The notes beneath the pieces were generated by a model. That model did not search any database. It saw only the letters and a list, made by a program, of their open reading frames with translations, and was not told the DNA's origin. 64,000 nt of DNA from Stenotrophomonas maltophilia. GTDB lineage: Bacteria; Pseudomonadota; Gammaproteobacteria; Xanthomonadales; Xanthomonadaceae. Location of the stretch: NCBI RefSeq assembly GCF_002138415.1, contig NZ_CP015612.1, positions 474,001 through 538,000 of the forward strand, in the 5' to 3' direction. The translations under genes were made by a program, and so were the position numbers. Below, piece by piece: positions 1-6,719 of this stretch (positions are counted from its first letter, which is position 1; the number at the start of each line of letters is the position of its first letter).

Positions 1-2
1 TC

Positions 3-209
3 GCGGCGTGGGCGCAGCTGCAGCCGTTGCTGGTGGACGCGCGACTGCGCGAGTACGCGCCGCTGCAGGTGGTACGCGGCGAGCTACTACAGAAGCTGGG
101 GCGGGAGCAGGATGCACGTCACGCTTTTGCGGAAGCCGCCAGACTCAGCCAGAACCAGGCAGAGCGCGGCCTGCTGCGGCAAAGGGCCGGTCTGCCCCCC
201 GCGGAGTGA
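3..209 (+). CDS. C-terminal fragment of an ECF-type RNA polymerase sigma factor (5' end outside window)
   Basis: The frame is open from the window edge to a TGA at 207-209. About 68 residues are visible. The tail reads VRGELLQKLGREQDARHAF followed by ..AARLSQNQAERGLL. This matches the TPR-like C-terminal extension of large ECF sigma factors of the DUF6596/ECF42 kind, in which a helix with a LGR motif precedes an NxAER-LL-R helix. Family knowledge: such sigma factors carry this extension in place of a classical anti-sigma partner. The sigma2 and sigma4 regions lie upstream and cannot be checked here. The next gene starts 107 bp downstream with its own ribosome site, so it need not be in the same operon. 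Confidence 0.6.
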   Translation, partial: AAWAQLQPLLVDARLREYAPLQVVRGELLQKLGREQDARHAFAEAARLSQNQAERGLLRQRAGLPPAE

Positions 210-316
210 CCGCGACGAAGGCAGCACTTGTCGGCAGGCCCGCGAGCCGTTATGTTTCGCGCCCAGTGGGCGCATGAGCGTCCGCTTTCCGTGCGTAATG
301 ACCGAGGAGCGGTTGG

Positions 317-1513
317 ATGTATTCAAGGACGAAGAGCGCATCGCGCGCTTTTGCGCGCCTGCTTGCCTGTGCTCTGTGCCTGGCCGTGTGGCCGATGGCC
401 ACGCAGGCGGCAGACAAATCGCAGCAGGCCTATTGGGCCGGTTTTGCCTATACCGCTGATGCCGCTGCCGTGCAGGCGACCACGCCGCATGCGCACGCCG
501 TGCTGGAAAAGCGTGGCTTGATCCCGCTCAACCAGACCCTGGCGCAGGGGCTCAAGCGTCGCCCGCCGGCCAATCTGGAACTGATCGACCAGCCGGTGGC
601 GATGCTCGACGGCACCACCAGTGCCACCGTGCTGGCCGCAGCGCTGGACCGCGAGCTGGTGTCGGTCGAGCCGATCGGCAACCAGTACAAGGTGCTGGTG
701 GAAGTGGCGCTTCAGGCGCTGTTCTTCGACTTCCGCGAGCGCCAGGTGATCGCGTCCTATCCGCTCACCCTGCAGCGCATCGATGTGCAGGATTACCGCC
801 CCGACAACGACGATATCGATGCGATCGTCGCCGATCTGCTGTACGGCAACGCTGCGACCAGCCTGTCGCAGGTACTGGCCGCCAGCCTCGCCCAGGCCAA
901 GCTGCCCGATGCCGCCGTGCGTCGCCTGCAGGTCGGTGGCGTGACCCTGTCCGACGCGGTCCGCGCCAAGCTGCCCGACCCGAAGTGGGACGCCCCGCTG
1001 CGCGCCACGCTGGCCCATGAACTGTCCAAGACGCTGTCGTCCAATACCGGTGTCGGCCTGCTGCCGCCGGCCTCGGGCCAGGCGATCGGTGGTGCGATGG
1101 CGGCGCGCTTTGCCGACGGCAAGGTCTACCAGCTGAAGATCCCCGAGCCGGACTACGTCATCAACCTGCAGGTGGATGCGTTGAAGAACGGCGTGATCGA
1201 AGAAACCCCGGCGATGAAGACGATGCTGTTCGGTGCGTTCTTCACCGCCAAGGTGACCGAGCCGTTCTCCGGCAAGGTCTATTTCGAACAGCCGCTGCGC
1301 AAGGGCGCCACCAAGGTGGTGCCGGTCACGCAGTGGCAGGTTGACCAGTGGTCGGCCAGCTACGAAACCCTGCTGGCCGGTTTCGACGCCTTCGCCGGCG
1401 CCGCCGCCAAGCGCGCCGATTCGCGCGGCTGGCTGGACGAACAGAAGCCGGGCGGCCGCCCGTTGCAGCAGCAGACCCAAGCCCTCCAGGAGTTGATCAA
1501 GTCATGTCGTTGA
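317..1513 (+). CDS. Exported protein of unknown function, first gene of a four-gene envelope cluster
   Basis: 398 residues. The N-terminus has basic residues, a hydrophobic stretch (residues about 11-26) and an ATQAAD cleavage site, so it should be a Sec-exported periplasmic protein. GAGGAG at 304-309 lies 7 nt before the ATG, supporting this start. No enzyme motif or repeat is recognised. The region around residues 115-155 alternates strand and helix and resembles the small alpha/beta modules of the later proteins of the cluster. The gene overlaps the next one by 10 bp (1504-1513), which implies translational coupling. Function unknown; envelope location is well supported. Confidence 0.8.
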   Translation: MYSRTKSASRAFARLLACALCLAVWPMATQAADKSQQAYWAGFAYTADAAAVQATTPHAHAVLEKRGLIPLNQTLAQGLKRRPPANLELIDQPVAMLDGTTSATVLAAALDRELVSVEPIGNQYKVLVEVALQALFFDFRERQVIASYPLTLQRIDVQDYRPDNDDIDAIVADLLYGNAATSLSQVLAASLAQAKLPDAAVRRLQVGGVTLSDAVRAKLPDPKWDAPLRATLAHELSKTLSSNTGVGLLPPASGQAIGGAMAARFADGKVYQLKIPEPDYVINLQVDALKNGVIEETPAMKTMLFGAFFTAKVTEPFSGKVYFEQPLRKGATKVVPVTQWQVDQWSASYETLLAGFDAFAGAAAKRADSRGWLDEQKPGGRPLQQQTQALQELIKSCR

Positions 1514-2604
1514 TGCGTACCATCCTGCTCATCCTCATCGCCCTGGTGGTGGCCTCGCCGGTCGCTGCACAGACTGCCAGTTCGCGCGGTACCGGTTCGG
1601 CCAGCTACGGCCTGCGCCTGAGTGCCGACACCCGTGCCCAGGCCCTGAACAAGGCCAAGGTCAATGCACTGGAGGCGTACATCGCCGAAACCGGTGCGGC
1701 CAAGCTGCGCCTGTTCGAAGCGCGTCGCGCCGAGTTCATCGGCGAGATCGACCGCTACGTGCTCAGTGCCGTGCAGCTGTCGGACACCGAAGACAAGAAG
1801 GCCAAGACCTACAGCGTCACCGTCCGTGCAGAGATCAACACCACCCTGCTGCAGACCAAGCTGGATGCCGGCTCGGCCGTGGCCGGTGCCACTGCCGCAC
1901 AGCGCTCGCTGCTGACCTTCCTGTTCATGGCGCGCTCGCAGGACACCGTGCAGTCGTTCCAGGACAAGGAATACCGCCGCACCGACGTCAGCTCCAGCTA
2001 CAACGAGAACACCCGTGAAGGCGACAGCTTCCGTGGCAACTCTGTCAGCACCAACGGCAGCATCAACCAGAATGCGTCGATGTCGGTCACCAGCGGCGGC
2101 AGCACTACCCAGCGCAGCGACAACATCAGCTGGAAGGTGGCCAACGCGGCCGAAGTGAACACCGCGATGACCGGTGCCTTCAGCGCCGCCGGCTACGAAG
2201 TGGTTGAAGCCGAATACGTGGAAGGCGAGTCGCGCGGCCTGCTCAGCATCGAGCGTATCCGCAAGGACTTCAGCACCGGCAACGACCTGGCCCCGGCCAC
2301 CCTGCGTGATACCGCCAACGGTATCCGTGCAGCCAACATCCCGTACATCGCCGTCGGCACCCTCGACGTCGGCATGCGCGACCGCGACCCGGCCAGTGGC
2401 AACACCCGCGTGTTCGTCACGGTCACCGGCAAGGTGCTGGACGTGACCGGTCGTTTCCCGCGCACCGTGTCGTCGGTGGGCCCGGTGCAGTTCTCCGGTA
2501 CCGGCCCGAATGAAACCGTGGCCCGTACCAACGCGCTGCAGCTGGCGGCTGAAAAGGCTGCGCAGCAGATGATCAACGAACTGAACGTCAAGGCGGTTCG
2601 TTGA
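1504..2604 (+). CDS. Exported protein with FlgT_N-like region and an Asn/Ser/Gly-rich insert
   Basis: 366 residues from the ATG at 1504; a longer open frame upstream lies inside the previous gene. A signal peptide covers about residues 1-22, ending ASPVAAQ. Residues about 35-120 (RAQALNKAKVNALEAYIAET, later TYSVTVRAEIN) resemble the N-terminal module of FlgT/LPP20-type envelope proteins: an Ala-rich helix, then strands ending in a YxVxVxAxIN motif. Residues about 155-205 form a low-complexity segment rich in N, S, T and G. The C-terminal part (about 270-366) looks like an alpha/beta fold ending in an amphipathic helix. It is translationally coupled to the upstream gene. The specific function is not known. 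Confidence 0.75.
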   Translation: MSLMRTILLILIALVVASPVAAQTASSRGTGSASYGLRLSADTRAQALNKAKVNALEAYIAETGAAKLRLFEARRAEFIGEIDRYVLSAVQLSDTEDKKAKTYSVTVRAEINTTLLQTKLDAGSAVAGATAAQRSLLTFLFMARSQDTVQSFQDKEYRRTDVSSSYNENTREGDSFRGNSVSTNGSINQNASMSVTSGGSTTQRSDNISWKVANAAEVNTAMTGAFSAAGYEVVEAEYVEGESRGLLSIERIRKDFSTGNDLAPATLRDTANGIRAANIPYIAVGTLDVGMRDRDPASGNTRVFVTVTGKVLDVTGRFPRTVSSVGPVQFSGTGPNETVARTNALQLAAEKAAQQMINELNVKAVR

Positions 2605-2629
2605 CGTTACCGCTGCGCTCGCCGGGCAT

Positions 2630-2738
2630 GGCCCGGCGCTACCGGCTCTGGTGGGTGCCGCGCTTGCTCGGCACTGACCCGCTGCTATACCCGATCTTGC
2701 GCGCCGCATCGCGGCCGTCTCTCCCAAAGGAATCTCAC
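2630..2738 (+). repeat. REP-like palindrome and leader between two genes of the cluster
   Basis: Starts with GCCGGGCATGGCCCGGC (imperfect stem of about 7 bp), then GGTGGGTGCCG and GCTCGGCAC fragments typical of the GTAG palindromes elsewhere in the window. The remainder is the leader of the next gene, with AAAGGA at 2726-2731. The palindrome may separate expression of the first two genes from the last two. Confidence 0.5.
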
Positions 2739-3416
2739 ATGATCCGTAGCACTGCTCTCACCCTGGCCATCGCTGCCGCCACCCTGTCGATGCCGGCCCA
2801 CGCTGGCCTGGGCAAGCTGAAGGACCTGGCCGGTGCCGCCACCGGCACCTCCAGCAGCAGCGCCTCCAGCGCCGCCGCCCCGGACGAAGCCGCGCAGGAA
2901 GCGCTGGTGCGTCGTTTCGTTACCTCGCAGTCGCACTCGCTGCAGGCCCAGACTTCGTTCGCCCGCGCCTTCGGCTTGGCCGAGCAGGTGCAGCTGCTGG
3001 AAGCCGAGCGCCAGGCGCTGTCGTCGGGTTCGGTCAGCGTCGATGCGATGAAGAAGTCGGTGTCGGTCAGCGAAGCTGCGCAGGCGGCGATCAACGAGCG
3101 CCAGGCCGCACAGCCGGAACTGAACGCTGAATCCAAGCAGCACTACGCCGAAGGCCTGGTCTCGCTGCTGTCCTCGGCGGCCGAAGCACAGAAGCTGGGT
3201 GGCGAAGCCAGCAACTTCACCGCCGGCATGAAGAACCTGGGCGCGACCCAGCTGGCCACCGTCGGCCGCAAGCTGGCCGCCGGTGCATGGGTGGCCAAGG
3301 AATCGCCGGGCTTCATCCAGGGCCTGTACGGCTCGACCAAGTCGGCCGTGACCTTCGCCAAGAAGAGCAAGGTGAAGGTGCCGTCCAACGCCGATTCGAT
3401 GCTCGACAAGCTCTGA
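2739..3416 (+). CDS. Exported Ala/Ser-rich helical protein of unknown function
   Basis: 225 residues starting at the ATG at 2739 (AAAGGA 8 nt upstream). The frame is open further upstream, but without a plausible start and across a REP palindrome. The signal peptide is about residues 1-22 (TLSMPAHAG). A short Ser/Ala linker (about 33-47) follows. The rest is predicted mostly helical, with many Ala, Gln and Glu and no cysteine, and a basic patch KKSKVKV near the C-terminus. The next gene follows after 16 bp. It has no recognised family. Its place between two FlgT/CsgG-like envelope proteins suggests a periplasmic partner of the same assembly; that is inference. Confidence 0.75.
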   Translation: MIRSTALTLAIAAATLSMPAHAGLGKLKDLAGAATGTSSSSASSAAAPDEAAQEALVRRFVTSQSHSLQAQTSFARAFGLAEQVQLLEAERQALSSGSVSVDAMKKSVSVSEAAQAAINERQAAQPELNAESKQHYAEGLVSLLSSAAEAQKLGGEASNFTAGMKNLGATQLATVGRKLAAGAWVAKESPGFIQGLYGSTKSAVTFAKKSKVKVPSNADSMLDKL

Positions 3417-3432
3417 TCCGAGGCGAATCTCC

Positions 3433-5082
3433 ATGCGTATGACCTACCGTTTGATCGGCCTGGGCCTGGCTGCCACGCTGCTTGCAGCGTGTGGCAAGCA
3501 GGACACCCCGGCCGAAGCGCCCGCACCCGCCAAGGACAAGGCAACCAGTGCACTGGCCAGCAATGCGCCAGTGGAAGCAGCGCCCCTGCGTGGCACGCCG
3601 GATTTCGGCGGCACCACCCAGGTCGCGCGCGAAGCCGACGGCATCGGCAGCACCCCGGAACTGGCGGTGCTGGCGGCATTGCAGTCGGCGGTGGCGCAGG
3701 TCAACGGCGTACGCGTGGCCAGCCAGATGCAGAGCCTGCGTGCAGGCCTGCATGTGGATGTGGATGACGAACACGTCGGCGATATCCGCGCCGACGCGTT
3801 CACCCAGCAGATGATCGCCGGCTCGCAAGGCGCGGTGCTGGGCTATGAAATCCTGTCGCAGGATGAAGTGCGGCAGCTGGACGAGGAAACCATCGCCCGC
3901 GTGCGCGCCAGCGACGAAGGCTGGAGCTTCAAGGGCTCGGCGTCGGCCAGTGCATCTGGCGAAGCCTCGGCCAAGGGCGGTTCGGCGTCGGCCAGCGTCA
4001 AGCAGAGCTACGACGAGAAGGTGAGTGTCGATGCCAAGCGCGGCGCCAGCTCGTTCGATTCGGACGTCACCCATCGCAGCATGCGCAGCTACTGGAAAGT
4101 GCGCGTGCGCGCACAGATCGCCCAGTACCGCGCACCGGACGAGCAGGGCAAGCCGAAGATCGTGGTCGCCCTGCCGCGCACCAAGGCCGGCAGCTACGCC
4201 GTTGGCGATGGCCGCGTGGATGCCGATGAAGTGGCCGACGCGATTCGCGCGCGCCTGTCCGACACCCTGACCCAGACCCAGCGCTTCATCGTGCTGGATC
4301 GCGAGTTCGGCGACGAACTGCAGGCCGAGATCGACCACATCAACAGCGGCAACGTGCGCCTGCAGGACACCGCACGCGTGGGCCAGCAGCTGGCAACCGA
4401 CCTGATCCTGATTCCGACCATCGAACGCTTCGAATACCCGCGCAGCGTGCGCAACCTGCGCATGTCCGACCGCCAGGTGACCTCGTACTCCGGTGGCGGC
4501 CGCATCACCCTGCGCCTGATCAACGCCACCACCGGCCAGGTGGTGATGTCCGACAGCTTCGATCATCAGCTGGCCTCGACCGGCCCCAGCACCCTGCCGC
4601 GCGTGGTCAATGGCCGCAACATGGCCGCGGCGATGATGGAATCGCTGTCCGGCCAGATCGGTACCACCATCGTCACCACCCTGTTCCCGGTGTCGGTGGT
4701 TTCTGTGGATGGTGACCAGGTAGTGCTGAGCCAGGGCGGTGACACCGTGCAGGCCGGCCAGCGCTGGCAGGCCGTACGCCTGGGCGAAGAACTGAAGGAC
4801 CCGCAGACCGGCCGCTCGCTGGGCCGCAGCGAACACCCGTGCTGCACCATCCGCATCGACCGCGTCGCCGCACAGACCTCGTACGGCACCATCGAAGACG
4901 GCGTTGACGCCATGCGCGGCGGCTTCCGTCCGGGCCAGATCGAACTGCGCCAGAAGCTGGGCAGCAAGCCGGCTGCTGCTGCCAGTGCGACCGCCTCGGC
5001 CGCGCCGGCTGCCGCCGCCCGCCCGGCGGCCAAGCCGAAGCCCAAGCCCGCTGCAGCCCCGGCCGAAGACCCGAACTGGTAA
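3433..5082 (+). CDS. Outer-membrane-type lipoprotein with CsgG/FlgT-like modules
   Basis: 549 residues. Residues 1-20 form a lipoprotein signal with lipobox LLAAC (Cys20) and no Asp at +2, so outer-membrane sorting is expected. Residues about 75-120 (TPELAVLAALQSAVAQVNG) match the Ala-rich helix of FlgT_N/LPP20-like domains. A Ser/Ala/Gly-rich spacer follows (about 165-195). Residues about 255-420 (RLSDTLTQTQRFIVLDRE, VGQQLATDLILIPTIERF, ITLRLINATTGQVVMSDSF) have the order of strands and helices of the CsgG/TolB-N fold. Residues about 415-500 (VVSVDGDQVVLSQGG, LKDPQTGRSLG) resemble the FlgT C-terminal beta-module. The tail is a Pro/Ala/Lys low-complexity segment. Fold assignments are by eye. 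Either a secretion pore or a structural ring protein would be consistent. Confidence 0.7.
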   Translation: MRMTYRLIGLGLAATLLAACGKQDTPAEAPAPAKDKATSALASNAPVEAAPLRGTPDFGGTTQVAREADGIGSTPELAVLAALQSAVAQVNGVRVASQMQSLRAGLHVDVDDEHVGDIRADAFTQQMIAGSQGAVLGYEILSQDEVRQLDEETIARVRASDEGWSFKGSASASASGEASAKGGSASASVKQSYDEKVSVDAKRGASSFDSDVTHRSMRSYWKVRVRAQIAQYRAPDEQGKPKIVVALPRTKAGSYAVGDGRVDADEVADAIRARLSDTLTQTQRFIVLDREFGDELQAEIDHINSGNVRLQDTARVGQQLATDLILIPTIERFEYPRSVRNLRMSDRQVTSYSGGGRITLRLINATTGQVVMSDSFDHQLASTGPSTLPRVVNGRNMAAAMMESLSGQIGTTIVTTLFPVSVVSVDGDQVVLSQGGDTVQAGQRWQAVRLGEELKDPQTGRSLGRSEHPCCTIRIDRVAAQTSYGTIEDGVDAMRGGFRPGQIELRQKLGSKPAAAASATASAAPAAAARPAAKPKPKPAAAPAEDPNW

Positions 5083-5105
5083 CACGCCAAGGCAGCACAC
5101 AGATG

Positions 5106-5154
5106 GGGTCAGAGCCCTTTCCCACCGGGAAAGAGCTCTGACCCTTTCTTGTTT
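5106..5154 (+). terminator. Intrinsic terminator of the four-gene envelope cluster
   Basis: GGGTCAGAGC (5106-5115) pairs with GCTCTGACCC (5135-5144), with an inner stem TTTCCC/GGGAAA and loop ACC, followed by TTTCTTGTTT. The stem belongs to a repeat family also present at 31046 and 43560. Confidence 0.75.
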
Positions 5155-5160
5155 CCGTCC

Positions 5161-5216
5161 GTGTCGACCAAGGTCGACACCTACCAACAGCGGTGTGTCG
5201 ACCAAGGTCGACACCC
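5161..5216. repeat. Two GTAG/SMAG-like palindromes in tandem
   Basis: Two copies of GTGTCGACCAAGGTCGACAC (starting at 5161 and 5195), each followed by CTACC or CCACC. Each copy is a near-perfect palindrome around CCAAGG. The same family recurs across the window with compensating base changes (TCGAC, TCGGC, TTGGC, TCCGC). Confidence 0.8.
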
Positions 5217-5242
5217 ACCAACAGCAGCGGGAACCTGTCGAA

Positions 5243-5267
5243 GGCGGGGTGGGTCCGGTTGCGGGGG
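5243..5267. repeat. Left arm of a long inverted repeat split by the IS element
   Basis: 25 bp, perfectly complementary to 6575-6599. In the intact sister copy (43665-43766) the arms are only about 50 bp apart; here the IS has pushed them 1.3 kb apart. Confidence 0.85.
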
Positions 5268-5309
5268 TGTATGATCTGGCCCCCTGAAAACGGACGCCAT
5301 GAAGCCGTT

Positions 5310-6170
5310 TCAGGCGGCAGCCCGGAGCTGCCGGGCGTAGTTGTTAGGCGAGTGGTAGCCCAGCGCCGAGTGTAGCCGGGCTGGATTGTAGAAGCCGTGG
5401 ATGTAAGCAGCGATGGACTGGCTGGCTTGTTCTCTACTGGCGTAAGGCTCGGCAGCCTCTTCTGTCTTGAGCGTGGCAAAGAAGCTCTCGGCCACCGCGT
5501 TGTCCCAGCAATTGCCAGGCCGGCTCATGCTTTGGACCACCTCATGGGACTGCAGCAGCTGGCGAAACTGGTTCCCCCAGTACTGCCCACCACGATCTGA
5601 ATGGAAGATCAGGCCGGGTCGTTGTGGATGCAGAGCCCAAGCATTGGCAAATGCTTTCACCACCAGCTCTTCAGTCAGACGCTTGGAAACACTGTAGCCC
5701 AGCACCTGCCGGGTCTGGACGCTGATGACCACGGCCAGATGCAGCCATCCCTGGCGGGTGGGGACATACGTGATATCCCCGACCCAGGCCGTCGGTCCGG
5801 TTCCGGGGGCAAATTGCCGATCCAGCAGGTTGGGGGCGAGCTGAGATGAGCCGCCGGAGGATTTGGGTCGGAATCGGCCTTTGGTCTTGCCCTGGATTCG
5901 CTCCTCGGCCATTAACCGTGCCACGCGCTTGTGGCCGACTGGATGATTCCTGGCTCGTAAGGCCCTGACCAGCCGACGTCGCCCATAACTGCGCTTGCTG
6001 GTCACATGAATGGCCCGAAGCTCGGTACGGAGGGCTGAATCGACATCGCACGTTTGGGCACACTGCCGGCGCAGGTAGTCATGGAATCCAGAGACAGAAA
6101 CCCCAAGAACCCGACACAGCAACCTGGTCGGGTAGTGAGTCCTTTGACTGGCGACGAAGGCGTACCTCAC
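5310..6170 (-). CDS. IS3-family transposase OrfB (DDE integrase domain)
   Basis: 286 residues. An N-terminal helical HTH_21-like region (about 1-90, with YGRRRLVRALR) precedes an rve/DDE integrase core. The catalytic acidic residues are visible in the motifs VGDITYVPT, FHSDRGGQY and AVAESFFATLK, with the N-A-ES-FF-LK signature of IS3 elements. The frame opens with a GTG at 6170 overlapping the orfA stop. In family terms OrfB is normally made as an OrfAB fusion by -1 frameshifting; the run A7G near the end of orfA is in the right place and the frame relation is -1. Complete, so probably functional. Confidence 0.92.
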   Translation of the reverse strand: MRYAFVASQRTHYPTRLLCRVLGVSVSGFHDYLRRQCAQTCDVDSALRTELRAIHVTSKRSYGRRRLVRALRARNHPVGHKRVARLMAEERIQGKTKGRFRPKSSGGSSQLAPNLLDRQFAPGTGPTAWVGDITYVPTRQGWLHLAVVISVQTRQVLGYSVSKRLTEELVVKAFANAWALHPQRPGLIFHSDRGGQYWGNQFRQLLQSHEVVQSMSRPGNCWDNAVAESFFATLKTEEAAEPYASREQASQSIAAYIHGFYNPARLHSALGYHSPNNYARQLRAAA

Positions 6171-6460
6171 TTGGACTCTCTGGCAAAGAACGCCGCCGCT
6201 TTTTTTAGGATTTCCCGCTCCATCTTCAGATTGGCGTTCTCGGCCCGAAGGCGGCTGATCTCGCTTTCCAGGTCGGTGGCTGGCCTGCGAGCCTCAGAGG
6301 TCAACGACCGGCCAGCACGGACCGCGTCAAGCCAATTTGCCAGCGTCTTGACCGACATCTCCAGCTGACGGGCCGCTGCGGCAGGCCCGAGCGACTCGGC
6401 CAACTCCACGGCTTGGTGCTTGAATTCATCGGTGTAGCTACGACGGGTGATACGGGACAT
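6167..6460 (-). CDS. IS3-family transposase OrfA (helix-turn-helix, leucine zipper)
   Basis: 97 residues. The N-terminus RRSYTDEFKHQAVELAE is the HTH_Tnp_1 signature that binds the element's ends. SVKTLANWL is the recognition-helix region. A heptad coiled coil follows (LESEISRLRAENANLKMERE) and serves multimerisation. The frameshift site, seven A followed by G on the coding strand (plus-strand T7 at 6200-6206), lies in KKAAAFF near the C-terminus. It ends with TGA overlapping the OrfB GTG. Length and organisation are normal for the family. Confidence 0.92.
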   Translation of the reverse strand: MSRITRRSYTDEFKHQAVELAESLGPAAAARQLEMSVKTLANWLDAVRAGRSLTSEARRPATDLESEISRLRAENANLKMEREILKKAAAFFARESK

Positions 6461-6574
6461 AAGGGACCTCCAAGTGCGATCAAAGTATCGCTTCTTGGCG
6501 TCCGCTGACGGGGGGCCAGATCAGTAAGCGCCATGGATGGCGCGCCCAAGCCTCCAAGGACGGATTCACGGCGT

Positions 6575-6599
6575 CCCCCGCAACCGGACCCACCCCGCC
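6575..6599. repeat. Right arm of the long inverted repeat split by the IS element
   Basis: CCCCCGCAACCGGACCCACC plus CCGCC, the exact complement of 5243-5267. Between the IS end (6523) and this arm lies GCGCCATGGATGGCGC, the central palindrome of the intact copy at 43665-43766. Confidence 0.85.
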
Positions 6600-6719
6600 T
6601 ACCCTCAGGAACCCAGCTTCTGCTGTTGCTTCGGCCGTTGCCGTTGTTTCTGCGGGTGCAGGGCGCAGCCCTGCCGAATCCCCTTACACTCCAGAAGGAT
6701 TTCCCTGCTGGAGAGAGCA

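Larger units (their letters stand above)
5272..6523 (-). mobile_element. IS3-family insertion sequence, about 1252 bp, complete
   Basis: The terminal inverted repeats begin TGATCTGGCCCCC at both ends (5272 onward and, reversed, ending at 6523), with a second block CGGACGCCA in both. The ends are TG...CA. The element is flanked by GTA on both sides (5269-5271 and 6524-6526), a 3-bp target duplication typical of the IS3 family. It carries orfA and orfB in the -1 frameshift arrangement, both intact. No other copy is in this window. The subgroup within IS3 cannot be fixed without a database. Confidence 0.92.

Noticed and set aside
5397..5849. Small plus-strand frames within the IS
   Set aside because: They lie opposite OrfB and show no family; ordinary shadows.
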